A stretch of 32,373 nucleotides of DNA from contig NZ_BMQV01000048.1 in assembly GCF_014648295.1 (NCBI RefSeq), positions 1 to 32,373 on the forward strand. Reading direction: 5' to 3'. Within the stretch, counting starts at the first letter, position 1. Each line of letters opens with the position of its first letter. Source of the stretch: Shewanella saliphila. GTDB lineage: Bacteria; Pseudomonadota; Gammaproteobacteria; Enterobacterales; Shewanellaceae. Both the position numbers and the translations under genes were made by a program. Shown piece by piece: positions 16,682 to 24,609 of the stretch. A model generated the notes under the pieces. It was not told where the DNA came from. It saw only the letters and a program-made list of their open reading frames with translations, and ran no database searches.

Positions 16682-17905
16682 ATGTCTAATGCAGTGAAAA
16701 AATCCGGCGTTAAAAAAGTGGTACTCGCGTACTCAGGTGGTTTAGATACTTCAGCCATTATCCCATGGTTAAAAGAAACCTATGATGACTGTGAAATCGT
16801 TGCATTTTGTGCCGACGTAGGTCAGGGCGAAGAAGAATTAGTAGGCCTAACTGAAAAGGCATTAGCTTCAGGTGCTTCTGAGTGCCATATCGTTGACCTT
16901 AAAGAAGAATTTGTTGCCGATTACATCTACCCAACTATTGCTACAGGCGCAATTTATGAAGGCACTTATTTATTAGGTACTTCAATGGCGCGTCCAATTA
17001 TTGCTAAAGCACAAGTTGAAGTCGCCCGTAAAGTGGGTGCAGACGCGGTATGTCATGGTTGTACTGGTAAAGGTAACGACCAGGTGCGTTTTGAAGGTTG
17101 TTTTGCTGCCCTTGCGCCAGATTTAAAAGTCATTGCACCTTGGCGTGAATGGGAAATGCGTAGCCGTGAAGACTTACTTGCATACCTTGCCGAGCGTGAC
17201 ATCAAAACCAGCGCATCAGCGACCAAAATTTACAGCCGCGATGCTAACGCATGGCACATCTCGCACGAAGGCGGCGAGTTAGAAGATCCATGGAACGAGC
17301 CATCAAAAGGTGTGTGGACAATGACTGTCGCTCCTGAAGAAGCACCAAATGAGCCAGAATATGTATCACTGGCGATTAAAAATGGTCGTGTCACTCATGT
17401 TAATGATGAAGCATTATCACCTTACGCTGCACTGATGACACTTAACGATATCGCTGGTAAGCACGGTGTAGGTCGTATCGACATTACTGAAAACCGTTTA
17501 GTGGGTATGAAGTCTCGTGGTTGTTATGAAACTCCAGGCGGCACCGTCATGTTTGCTGGTTTGCGTGCCATTGAAGAATTGGTATTAGACAAAACCAGCC
17601 GTACCTGGCGCGAGCAAATTGCTGGCCAAATGTCGCATCTAGTATACGACGGTCGTTGGTTTACGCCTTTATGTAAATCGCTTATCGCTGCATCTGAGTC
17701 ATTAGCAGAATCTGTTAACGGTGATGTTGTGATTAAGCTATATAAAGGTCAGGCGACAGCTGTTAAAAAGCGTTCACCAAACAGCTTATACTCAGAATCT
17801 TTCGCCACCTTTGGTGAAGATGACGTGTATGACCAAAAGCATGCTGAAGGCTTTATCCGTTTGTACTCTTTAGCAAGTCGTATTCGTGCGTTAAACACTA
17901 AATAA
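16682..17905 (+). CDS. argG: Argininosuccinate synthase
   Basis: This 407-residue N-type ATP pyrophosphatase joins citrulline and aspartate. The PP-loop reads LAYSGGLDTSAI. Further signatures are AICHGCTGKGNDQVRFE-like (VCHGCTGKGNDQ), APWREWEM and GCYETPGGT. I chose the ATG at 16682, seven bases after AGGA; an in-frame TTG at 16676 would add two residues. Two overlapping hairpins follow the gene and separate it from argH. Confidence 0.97.
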   Translation: MSNAVKKSGVKKVVLAYSGGLDTSAIIPWLKETYDDCEIVAFCADVGQGEEELVGLTEKALASGASECHIVDLKEEFVADYIYPTIATGAIYEGTYLLGTSMARPIIAKAQVEVARKVGADAVCHGCTGKGNDQVRFEGCFAALAPDLKVIAPWREWEMRSREDLLAYLAERDIKTSASATKIYSRDANAWHISHEGGELEDPWNEPSKGVWTMTVAPEEAPNEPEYVSLAIKNGRVTHVNDEALSPYAALMTLNDIAGKHGVGRIDITENRLVGMKSRGCYETPGGTVMFAGLRAIEELVLDKTSRTWREQIAGQMSHLVYDGRWFTPLCKSLIAASESLAESVNGDVVIKLYKGQATAVKKRSPNSLYSESFATFGEDDVYDQKHAEGFIRLYSLASRIRALNTK

Positions 17906-17925
17906 GGTTTACGCCAATACCATTT

Positions 17926-17945
17926 AAGGCGCTGCAAAGCGCCTT
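17926..17945 (+). terminator. Compact GC hairpin after argG (terminator or attenuator)
   Basis: AAGGCGCT (17926-17933) pairs with AGCGCCTT (17938-17945) around GCAA, a stable tetraloop, and is followed by TCTTA. Its right arm shares three bases with the left arm of the next inverted repeat. Confidence 0.6.
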
Positions 17946-17989
17946 TCTTATAATGACTTTTGGGTCATCTAAGAGTCATTATAAGAAAG
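17943..17989 (+). repeat. 16-bp perfect inverted repeat between argG and argH
   Basis: CTTTCTTATAATGACT (17943-17958) and AGTCATTATAAGAAAG (17974-17989) are exact inverted copies. The 15-base loop itself contains GTCAT, which could pair with ATGAC of the left arm instead. Together with the preceding GC hairpin this gives competing structures in the mRNA ahead of argH. Confidence 0.7.
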
Positions 17990-18000
17990 TGAATATCAGC

Positions 18001-18018
18001 TAACCTGAGCTCAGGTTA
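18001..18018. repeat. 18-bp perfect palindrome, recurring motif
   Basis: TAACCTGAGCTCAGGTTA is fully self-complementary and lies 60 bases before argH. A copy with 16 of 18 identical bases is at 21329-21346 in another intergenic region, so this may be a dispersed genomic motif. Confidence 0.6.
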
Positions 18019-18077
18019 CTTAATCGATTATTGAACAGCCAGTTCTTAAAACAGTTTTCAACACAGAGGATACCGAC

Positions 18078-19442
18078 ATGGCGTTATGGGGCGGAAGATT
18101 TCAGGGCGAGACCAGTGCACTTTTTAAGTTATTTAATGACTCATTGCCAGTTGATTATCGCTTATTTGAACAAGACGTTGTTGGTTCAATCGCATGGGCA
18201 GACGCCATTGCCAGTGTCGGTATTATTACCGCGCAAGAATGCACAGATTTAAAAGCCGCATTAAATGAATTGCTGGTGGAGGTGGGTAATGATCCGCAAG
18301 CCATTATCAGTAACGGCGCGGAAGACATTCACAGTTTTGTTGAGCAAAAGCTTATCGCTAAAGTGGGCGATTTAGGTAAAAAACTTCATACTGGCCGTTC
18401 ACGTAACGACCAGGTCGCCACCGATTTAAAACTGTGGTGCAAAAAAGAAGGTGCGGCATTACTCGCGCGTTTAGGTACCTTGCACGCAGAGTTAATTGAC
18501 TTAACAGAACGCGAAGTTGATGCGGTTATGCCGGGTTACACTCACTTACAACGTGCACAACCGGTGACATTTGGCCACTGGGCACTAGCCTATGTTGAAA
18601 TGTATGAGCGCGACATTAGCCGCCTACAAGATGCATTAAGCCGCGCCGACTCATGCCCGCTAGGTTCTGGCGCATTAGCCGGTACTGCTTATCCCATTGA
18701 TCGCCATGCATTAGCATCAGCATTAAGCTTTGCTCGCCCAACCTTAAACAGCCTAGACAGCGTGTCAGACCGTGATCACGTGGTTGAGTTATGCAGCGCC
18801 GCATCAATCAGCATGATGCACTTAAGCCGTATGGCAGAAGATCTTATTTTCTTCAATTCTGGTGAAGCTAACTTTATCTCACTTGCAGACGAAGTCACTT
18901 CTGGTTCATCGTTAATGCCACAAAAGAAAAACCCAGACGCACTAGAGCTTATCCGTGGTAAAACTGGCCGTGTGTATGGCAGCTTAATGGGCATTTTAAC
19001 CACCATGAAAGCCCTACCATTGGCGTACAACAAAGACATGCAAGAAGACAAAGAAGGTTTGTTTGATGTGGTCGACAGCTGGGCCATTTGTTTAGACATG
19101 GCGGCATTAGTGTTGTCGGGCCTTAAAGTGAATCGCCCGCAGGCTTTAGTTGCAGCCCAACAAGGTTATGCTAACGCGACTGAACTTGCTGATTACCTTG
19201 TGGCTAAAGGCATGCCGTTCCGTGAAGCGCATCATGTGGTAGGTGAAGTGGTGGTATTTGCCATTAGCCAGCAAAAGCCGATTGAAGACTTAACCGTGGC
19301 AGAGCTGCAAAAATTTGCCAAAGTGATCAGCGATGACGTGTATCCAAACCTTACCATTGAAGCGTGTTTAGAAAAGCGTGACGTATTAGGTGGCACTGCA
19401 GTTAATCAAGTTGCCGCTGCTATAGCCGCTAAAAAATCGTAA
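18078..19442 (+). CDS. argH: Argininosuccinate lyase
   Basis: This 454-residue fumarase/aspartase-superfamily enzyme splits argininosuccinate into arginine and fumarate, the last step. It shows ALWGGRFQGE at the start, HTGRSRNDQVATD, MPGYTHLQRAQP (catalytic His) and the signature SSLMPQKKNPD. It ends at AAIAAKKS, so there is no fused N-acetylglutamate synthase domain as found on Vibrio and Moritella argH; argA must be elsewhere. ATG at 18078 follows AGAGGA. The 172-base gap from argG, filled with inverted repeats, suggests partly separate expression. Confidence 0.97.
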   Translation: MALWGGRFQGETSALFKLFNDSLPVDYRLFEQDVVGSIAWADAIASVGIITAQECTDLKAALNELLVEVGNDPQAIISNGAEDIHSFVEQKLIAKVGDLGKKLHTGRSRNDQVATDLKLWCKKEGAALLARLGTLHAELIDLTEREVDAVMPGYTHLQRAQPVTFGHWALAYVEMYERDISRLQDALSRADSCPLGSGALAGTAYPIDRHALASALSFARPTLNSLDSVSDRDHVVELCSAASISMMHLSRMAEDLIFFNSGEANFISLADEVTSGSSLMPQKKNPDALELIRGKTGRVYGSLMGILTTMKALPLAYNKDMQEDKEGLFDVVDSWAICLDMAALVLSGLKVNRPQALVAAQQGYANATELADYLVAKGMPFREAHHVVGEVVVFAISQQKPIEDLTVAELQKFAKVISDDVYPNLTIEACLEKRDVLGGTAVNQVAAAIAAKKS

Positions 19443-19508
19443 GTTAATACTGCCTAATTTGCTCAAACCAAGCGTTAAGTTATCGATAGCGCTATTGAGA
19501 TTGAAGCT

Positions 19509-19540
19509 AAAGCCCTGCCGGCAATTTGTCGCAGGGCTTT
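19509..19540 (+). terminator. Terminator of the arg operon
   Basis: AAAGCCCTGC (19509-19518) and GCAGGGCTTT (19531-19540) form a 10-bp stem followed by TTGT, 66 bases after argH. Confidence 0.85.
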
Positions 19541-19638
19541 TGTATAATATGCCGTTAACAAACGCTGTGATTTTACGTGATCCAGGTGTCAGTTTTAATG
19601 ATTTACCCGTATCTACTGGTAATTGTCAGCTATGCTTG

Positions 19639-19668
19639 CTGTCAGTAAATCTTTAGCCATCTTATAAT
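19639..19668 (+). promoter_or_regulatory. Predicted chemoreceptor promoter
   Basis: A perfect TATAAT at 19663-19668 has CTGTCA 18 bases upstream (19639-19644). Transcription would begin near 19675, 67 bases before the chosen GTG start. Confidence 0.45.
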
Positions 19669-19741
19669 CTTAATATTGTTTTTTTATGGCGTTTTGTCAG
19701 CTATTACCCTGAAAACAGGCTTTTTCCTTGGAGATATCGTT

Positions 19742-21145
19742 GTGAGAGAAGTTGCATTTCGTTGGATCGATAAATATTTAATTAGCGTCAAACTGCAGGA
19801 AAATTTTTTCGCGCTGTTGTTCACCGCTTTACTGGCGATTGTGGTGATCAGTGCCTGCCTGATTGATGTAATGTCATCACAACATTCTACAGAAGCGCAA
19901 AACCAGGTTGACGTGGTGGCAAAGCTTGCTGCCTCCGCGCAAATACCGTCTAGCGAATTAGCCGCAGTACTGCAAAATACCAATTTGAGTATTGACCAAT
20001 ACAGCGACATTTCGGCCACTGTAGCAGGCCAAGGTTACAGCATTAGTTATGTGAGCTCGCAAAGCCTATTTGCTGGTTTAGGTTTTGGCCATATTATTGC
20101 TATAGCAGCTAGCTTGATATTGATGTTTATGTGCTCGTACTACATTAAAACCTTTATTGGTGGTGGCTTATTTCATATTTACGAAGCTTTACGTAAGCTA
20201 GCTGAGGGTGATTTAGCTGCAAGAATTGGCTATGCGCCATCACGTAACGAATTTAATTTAATTGCCCGTACCGTTGACAGAGTGTCAGAACGTGAGCATC
20301 TATTGGTTAAAACCACCCAAGAAGCGGTGGCATTAATCCAACAAATTAGTGCACAGTTGCGGGTGCGTAGCGATGAAAACACTTTGCTAGCCAGTGAGCA
20401 ACAAGAGCGTATCGACTCGCTTGCCAGTGCCACTGAAGAGATGGCCGTGTCTATTCGTGAGGTGGCCAGTCATGCGCAAGAGTCTTCAACTCAGATATCG
20501 CATGCCACCCAAAAAACCACTCAAGGACAAAGCCAAATCCAAAAAACCTTGGTTGAGATTAATCAACTCGCTGTCGAAGTACGCGATGCGTCAGTTGCTG
20601 TGTCGGAGCTCGATAATAGTGCGACTCAAATTGGTGAAGTGATTTCTACCATTAATGCCATTTCAGACCAAACCAATTTACTTGCGCTTAATGCGGCAAT
20701 TGAAGCTGCCAGAGCCGGTGAACAAGGCCGTGGTTTCTCTGTGGTTGCCGATGAAGTCAGAACCTTAGCAGGGCGTACTCAAGCTGCAACAGTAGAGATT
20801 CAAAAAATTATTGAAATCCTGCAAACGAATAGCCGAGGCGTGATGAGCGTCATGGCCAAAACGGTGACAGAAGCCGAATCAAGCGAACAGCTAATGACCA
20901 GCGCCAGCCAAAACATTGGTGAAATAGCTGAGCAAAATCAGCATATATCAGACAGAAGCTTAGAAATTGCCGCCGCAGCAGAGCAACAAGGTAGTGTGGC
21001 AGACAATATTGCTAACGATGTCGACTCCGTCAGAAGCAGTTCTATTCAGGTGATGACATTGGTGACCACAACCGCTGAAGAAATTGAACGTCTAAGCAAG
21101 CAAGCTGATGTGCTAGAAGGCTTAATGAAGGATTTAATTATTTAA
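19742..21145 (+). CDS. Methyl-accepting chemotaxis protein
   Basis: This is a 467-residue membrane chemoreceptor. Two membrane segments (about 23-41 and 114-134) flank a short periplasmic part of about 70 residues, too small for a classic four-helix or Cache sensor. A HAMP-like region follows (LRKLAEGDLAARIGY), then a cytoplasmic coiled coil. The signalling hairpin is near 298-345, with ISDQTNLLALNAAIEAARAG and GFSVVADEVRTLAGR, which bind CheA and CheW. There is no CheR-binding pentapeptide at the C-terminus. I chose the GTG at 19742 because GGAG lies eight bases upstream; an in-frame TTG at 19676 coincides with the predicted transcription start. The ligand is unknown; its position after argH is probably inherited gene order, not proof of arginine sensing. 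Confidence 0.92.
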   Translation: MREVAFRWIDKYLISVKLQENFFALLFTALLAIVVISACLIDVMSSQHSTEAQNQVDVVAKLAASAQIPSSELAAVLQNTNLSIDQYSDISATVAGQGYSISYVSSQSLFAGLGFGHIIAIAASLILMFMCSYYIKTFIGGGLFHIYEALRKLAEGDLAARIGYAPSRNEFNLIARTVDRVSEREHLLVKTTQEAVALIQQISAQLRVRSDENTLLASEQQERIDSLASATEEMAVSIREVASHAQESSTQISHATQKTTQGQSQIQKTLVEINQLAVEVRDASVAVSELDNSATQIGEVISTINAISDQTNLLALNAAIEAARAGEQGRGFSVVADEVRTLAGRTQAATVEIQKIIEILQTNSRGVMSVMAKTVTEAESSEQLMTSASQNIGEIAEQNQHISDRSLEIAAAAEQQGSVADNIANDVDSVRSSSIQVMTLVTTTAEEIERLSKQADVLEGLMKDLII

Positions 21146-21233
21146 CCTTTTATTTAGCAGGTGGCGCTTTGGCTATGCCAAAGTTGGCATTACGTATTGT
21201 GAGCCTAAGTGCATTTGCAGTGAATGAATAACA

Positions 21234-21268
21234 AAACAGCCCAGTTAATTGAATTAACTGGGCTGTTT
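21234..21268 (+). terminator. Strong terminator after the chemoreceptor
   Basis: AAACAGCCCAGTTAATT (21234-21250) and AATTAACTGGGCTGTTT (21252-21268) are perfect inverted copies, followed by ATTTTT. Confidence 0.88.
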
Positions 21269-21328
21269 ATTTTTGCCTTATTGAGAACAAATATATGCAT
21301 GTATTAACCTGAGTATTGTTTGGTTATG

Positions 21329-21346
21329 TAACCCGAGCTCAGGATA
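21329..21346. repeat. Second copy of the CTGAGCTCAG-type palindrome
   Basis: TAACCCGAGCTCAGGATA differs from the argH-upstream palindrome at two positions. Another TAACCTGAG half lies just upstream at about 21304-21312. Confidence 0.5.
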
Positions 21347-21461
21347 TGTAACAAGTTATGGCCACTAAGTGTCGACAAACTAATCAATAAACGTTTTGTT
21401 ATCGATTAGTTTGTTTGTTAAATTGCTGAGTAACATAATAAAAATAGGAAAGGATCTTCCA

Positions 21462-22097
21462 ATGAAAACCACTACTCATATTGCTCTCATTACCTTACTC
21501 GCGTCGGTATCTTCAACGCCGGTATTCGCTGATAACACTGAACATCTCGATAAAAAAGAATTACTGCTTACATGGATGCAAGGTCACTTTGACAGCGAAC
21601 AACAATCAATAGCCGACAAAGAGTTTTATAATATTCATCTTAATATGGCAGCAATGTGGGCAGCTGATCCTGAGCATTGGCTGTATGTTGAGCAAGCCGC
21701 AGCAACCCATTTAGACGAACCTTATCGTCAGCGGGTATATCAGGTAACACAAGTGTCAGACACTGAGTTTGCCAGTAAGGTTTATGGTTTTAACAATGAC
21801 AAACACTATGCCGGAGCATATAAATCTACCAATCCACTCGCTGAGTTAACCCCTAAAGATTTAGTCGAAAGGCAAGGGTGTACCGTGTATTTAACCTGGT
21901 CTGCACAGCAGCAACATTTTGCAGGCTCAACCAAAGACAAACAATGTTTGAGCCAATTGCGTGGCGCCAGTTATGCCACCTCAGAAGTCGTGGTGACTAA
22001 AGATAAAATCGTAAGTTGGGATCGCGGCTTTGACAGTAACGACCAGCAAGTTTGGGGCGCCGTAAAAGGCGGCTATGAGTTTTTAAAAGCCCAGTAA
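21462..22097 (+). CDS. CpcT/CpeT family protein, exported
   Basis: This 211-residue protein has a Sec signal peptide (MKTTTHIALITLLASVSSTPVFA). The mature part follows the CpcT/CpeT pattern: LLLTWMQGHFDSEQQ, FYNIHLNMAAMW, WLYVEQAAATHLDEPYRQRVYQV, GCTVYLTW and the end WGAVKGGYEFLK. In cyanobacteria the family attaches bilins to phycobiliproteins; bacteria without phycobilisomes carry homologues of unknown function, so lyase activity should not be assumed. ATG at 21462 follows AAGGA with seven-base spacing. It is a single gene bounded by terminators on both sides. Confidence 0.85.
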   Translation: MKTTTHIALITLLASVSSTPVFADNTEHLDKKELLLTWMQGHFDSEQQSIADKEFYNIHLNMAAMWAADPEHWLYVEQAAATHLDEPYRQRVYQVTQVSDTEFASKVYGFNNDKHYAGAYKSTNPLAELTPKDLVERQGCTVYLTWSAQQQHFAGSTKDKQCLSQLRGASYATSEVVVTKDKIVSWDRGFDSNDQQVWGAVKGGYEFLKAQ

Positions 22098-22107
22098 TAC
22101 TTACTAC

Positions 22108-22131
22108 AAAACCGCCAGTAATGGCGGTTTT
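22108..22131 (+). terminator. Terminator after the CpcT-family gene
   Basis: AAAACCGCCA (22108-22117) and TGGCGGTTTT (22122-22131) pair around GTAA, followed by TTA. The symmetrical A and T tracts may let it work for the convergent lipoprotein gene as well. Confidence 0.85.
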
Positions 22132-22155
22132 TACTCACGGTAGGTATTAGTGCCT

Positions 22156-23037
22156 CTATGGAAGCGGGCAGCCAAGATAATCAGTCAGTGTAGCGTTAAA
22201 TAATGTGTCTTTTATCTCTGCCGGCAATTCAGTGGTCGTCTCTGTGATTACTGCAGTATTAGGTTGGTGCTGCTGCATATACAGCGGCGCGTAATCGGGC
22301 TCGCCAACGCTAATTACCCAGCTACAGGCAGTTTGTTTTTGTTCAGACCCTAAATATTCAGCTAACTTTTGTTCAAAGTTTTGTTGTTCAAGGGCAGACA
22401 AAGTCCAAATAGAATCTTTTTTGATTAACTCAACCACCTCATGTGACGGCTTATTAGGCACACGCAAGGTATCAAAGTAAGCATAAGCGCCCGCTAAAAA
22501 GTAGCCACTTATTGCAGAGTCATAATCTTGTGTTTTGATACATGCTGCAACCGAGTTTAATAGCACCACCGGCGTTGTTTGTTGGGTTAATTCATTCGCG
22601 GTTAAGCAGCTAACCTCAGATGATGGTTTAGCATAATCGGGGATCACTACCACCTGCTCTGGCTCAACAGGCGAGGGAGTGCAGGTTGGAATAGGGCGCT
22701 CATCTAGTACTCTTATTTCCCACGCATCTTTGTTACTTGGACCATGTTGCGCAGACACCACATACCGCATACATTCTTTGGCAACCAGCGGGTAAACCAA
22801 TGTTGAGGTAGCTTTTCTGCTGCGTAACGGCCCCGTGGTACTTAAATGAACGGTGTGATAACCCGGCTTAATATTTTTGGTGAGTTTACCGGACTGAAAT
22901 GCACCATCAATGGCAATAATTTCAACATCGTAATTGTCAGCATCAGAGACTTTACTTTGGCTGCCATCAATCATTGCATATGGAGTTGATTTACATCCTG
23001 CTAAAATCAAACAGCCGATTATTAAAGGTAATTTCAT
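22156..23037 (-). CDS. Lipoprotein of unknown function
   Basis: I do not recognise this 293-residue protein. It begins with a lipoprotein signal (MKLPLIIGCLILAGC, Cys15). Residues about 35-105 (VEIIAIDGAFQ, IKPGYHTVHL, KECMRYVVSAQ) look like the small beta domain seen in envelope proteins that carry a PEGA-like or carbohydrate-binding fold. A Pro-rich linker at about 115-140 leads to a largely helical second half with Cys residues at 143, 166 and near the C-terminus. No good ribosome site is visible before the ATG. It converges on the CpcT-family gene; no operon partner is evident. Confidence 0.7.
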   Translation of the reverse strand: MKLPLIIGCLILAGCKSTPYAMIDGSQSKVSDADNYDVEIIAIDGAFQSGKLTKNIKPGYHTVHLSTTGPLRSRKATSTLVYPLVAKECMRYVVSAQHGPSNKDAWEIRVLDERPIPTCTPSPVEPEQVVVIPDYAKPSSEVSCLTANELTQQTTPVVLLNSVAACIKTQDYDSAISGYFLAGAYAYFDTLRVPNKPSHEVVELIKKDSIWTLSALEQQNFEQKLAEYLGSEQKQTACSWVISVGEPDYAPLYMQQHQPNTAVITETTTELPAEIKDTLFNATLTDYLGCPLP

Positions 23038-23337
23038 TTTATTTTTGCTTTTTTAAGAAAAAGTAAACACATCAACACTTATTTGTGTGGCTTAAGTATT
23101 GGATAAATGGAGCATGGCTATAAATGAAGATGTTACGGAAGGAGATAACACGCGGTGTTATTAAGTTGAACAGCAAAGCGGTAATACTCGCTTTAAGGAT
23201 CAAAGCACTTTCCATAGCACTCATTATTTGACTAATGTAAAATTTTTGTTTCATTTTAGTCAAGGTAATTATTGGTTTATACAATGGTCCAGGAGCTTAG
23301 TCAATTTAGCGCGCAGCATTCACTAATCGTAACGCTT
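23038..23337. other. Intergenic stretch without a convincing gene
   Basis: A 70-codon frame on the minus strand (23072-23284) is open here, but it has no recognisable domain or ribosome site and the region is AT-rich. I treat it as non-coding. It should hold the promoter of the lipoprotein gene. Confidence 0.45.
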
Positions 23338-24015
23338 TTAATCAAGGCGATAATCAAAAAACTTACGCTTGTCAGGGCCAGAGGCATTGGCACTGATTTT
23401 ATTGGGGTGTTTATACTCATCCCAACTGGCCACATTACGGCCCATGTTTAACTGTGGGAAGTTTAATTTGGGGAAGCTTGGCTGCGAGTGTAATTGCGAC
23501 AAACTCTGTTGTGAGTGAATGCCTTGTGCATCGCTTAAACCTATAAACGCCATTAGCGCCGTTAAACTGCCATCAACACTAATGTCGAGAGCAATAAAGT
23601 CATCACGCCCCGCAAAGTAGTTAAACACTTGCTGCTGGTGGCGCTGATAACAAGCCGTTAAGTGGGCTTCATCTGCTACATCTTCAACCTGCCATATATC
23701 AAAGCAATGATTAAAACTGCGTTTCATCACCGGATGAAAGCGGCCATTGTCTTTATCTAAATGCACCATCATTCGGCCAAGTAACATTCGCATCGACGGC
23801 AGCCACTTATCTAACGGTCTGTCTAAATAGACAAACTTAGCATTGGGAAATAACACATCTAACTGCCGATAATCACTAAAACACGGCGCGTCAGACACCG
23901 CATCGGCCAGCATAAACGCCTGCTTGGTAAACGCCTGGTGAGCAACCGTTAATCCCTGTTCAAGTAATGCCACACTCACACTAGTGGTGCCCGTACAAGG
24001 CTTAGGAGGAGTTAT
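23338..24015 (-). pseudogene. Sulfotransferase family gene lacking its 5' end
   Basis: The frame encodes a PAPS-dependent sulfotransferase-like protein: FPNAKFVYLDRPLDKWLPSM is the typical second motif, with HPVMKRSF and the C-terminal KPxKF-like end (SGPDKRKFFDYRLD). The first usable start is a GTG at 23979 (MSVALLEQG). Upstream, the same frame stays open to 24015 and reads PKPCTGTTS, clearly the P-loop (usually P-R-T-G-T-T-S) that binds the PAPS phosphate. A TAA at 24016-24018 precedes it and no ATG, GTG or TTG lies between. The first beta strand before the P-loop is therefore missing, and translation from the GTG would lose the P-loop. The break coincides with the switch to AT-rich DNA carrying the metal-efflux cluster, so I infer truncation by a rearrangement. 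A rare start codon or sequencing error is the alternative. Confidence 0.65.
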
Positions 24016-24017
24016 TT

Positions 24018-24116
24018 ATGTACATATATGCTATGAGTATTGATTTTAAGGGCTTCTACAATACATATGGTCCAATAACAACATGTATTATATTGGAGCG
24101 TTTATTAATAACATGA
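24018..24116 (+). CDS. Possible 32-residue small ORF with strong ribosome site (doubtful)
   Basis: An ATG at 24018 is preceded by AGGAGGAG (24004-24011), a near-perfect Shine-Dalgarno sequence at ideal spacing. The 32-residue product (MYIYAMSIDFKGFYN start, ILERLLIT end) has no recognisable motif. The ribosome site overlaps the remnant of the opposite-strand sulfotransferase gene and may be chance. Confidence 0.2.
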   Translation: MYIYAMSIDFKGFYNTYGPITTCIILERLLIT

Positions 24117-24609
24117 ATTTTAATGTGTAATCAGTAGTCCTTCACTGCTAAAAGATTGCTTCGTGTTTAAGTTAACTTACGTGAATAAAGTAATAATAAA
24201 AATTTGTTCCAGTCACTGTAATATTCTTCAATAATGAGCTAGCTAATGATGATCGTTAGCTGCAATCCGGTATGATGTGATTAAGTTGGCTTACTCAAGC
24301 TCGATATACCAGAAATCTCTATAAGAGAAACTGTTGCACTTACTTCAGCTCAGATTAATGGACAGTATTTATTTTGATAAAGTAACAAAATCAAGTTTTT
24401 GAAACGGAATGATGATACGTTAAGAGCTTGTATGCGAGTATTTAACTTTAATTTTAACTTTAAAATTTTATAGGCTCTCGTACATTCTTAAATAACAGGT
24501 TTAATATTCAGCGGATAAAACACCGCCATCAGCCTTGATAAGAGTTAAATATGCATTGATTTTTTTATGAGTAATGTTAAAGTGAGAATGTATTTAAATT
24601 GGGGTTAGT
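24117..24609. other. AT-rich non-coding region upstream of metal-efflux cluster
   Basis: About 490 AT-rich bases with no gene. Inverted repeats include AGCTAA (24241-24246) with TTAGCT (24256-24261), and TCTCT-N3-AGAGA near 24314-24327. Just before it, TCCAATA (24071-24077) and TATTGGA (24091-24097) form another. One of these could be the operator of the efflux operon, for which no regulator gene is in the window. Confidence 0.4.

Noticed and set aside
18031..18252. Alternative frame at the start of argH with its own start codon
   Set aside because: Overlaps the clear argH start in another frame and has no homologue that I recognise.
23072..23284. 70-codon minus-strand frame between the lipoprotein and sulfotransferase genes
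   Set aside because: No ribosome site or known motif; AT-rich hydrophobic translation. Left as non-coding, though a tiny membrane peptide cannot be excluded.
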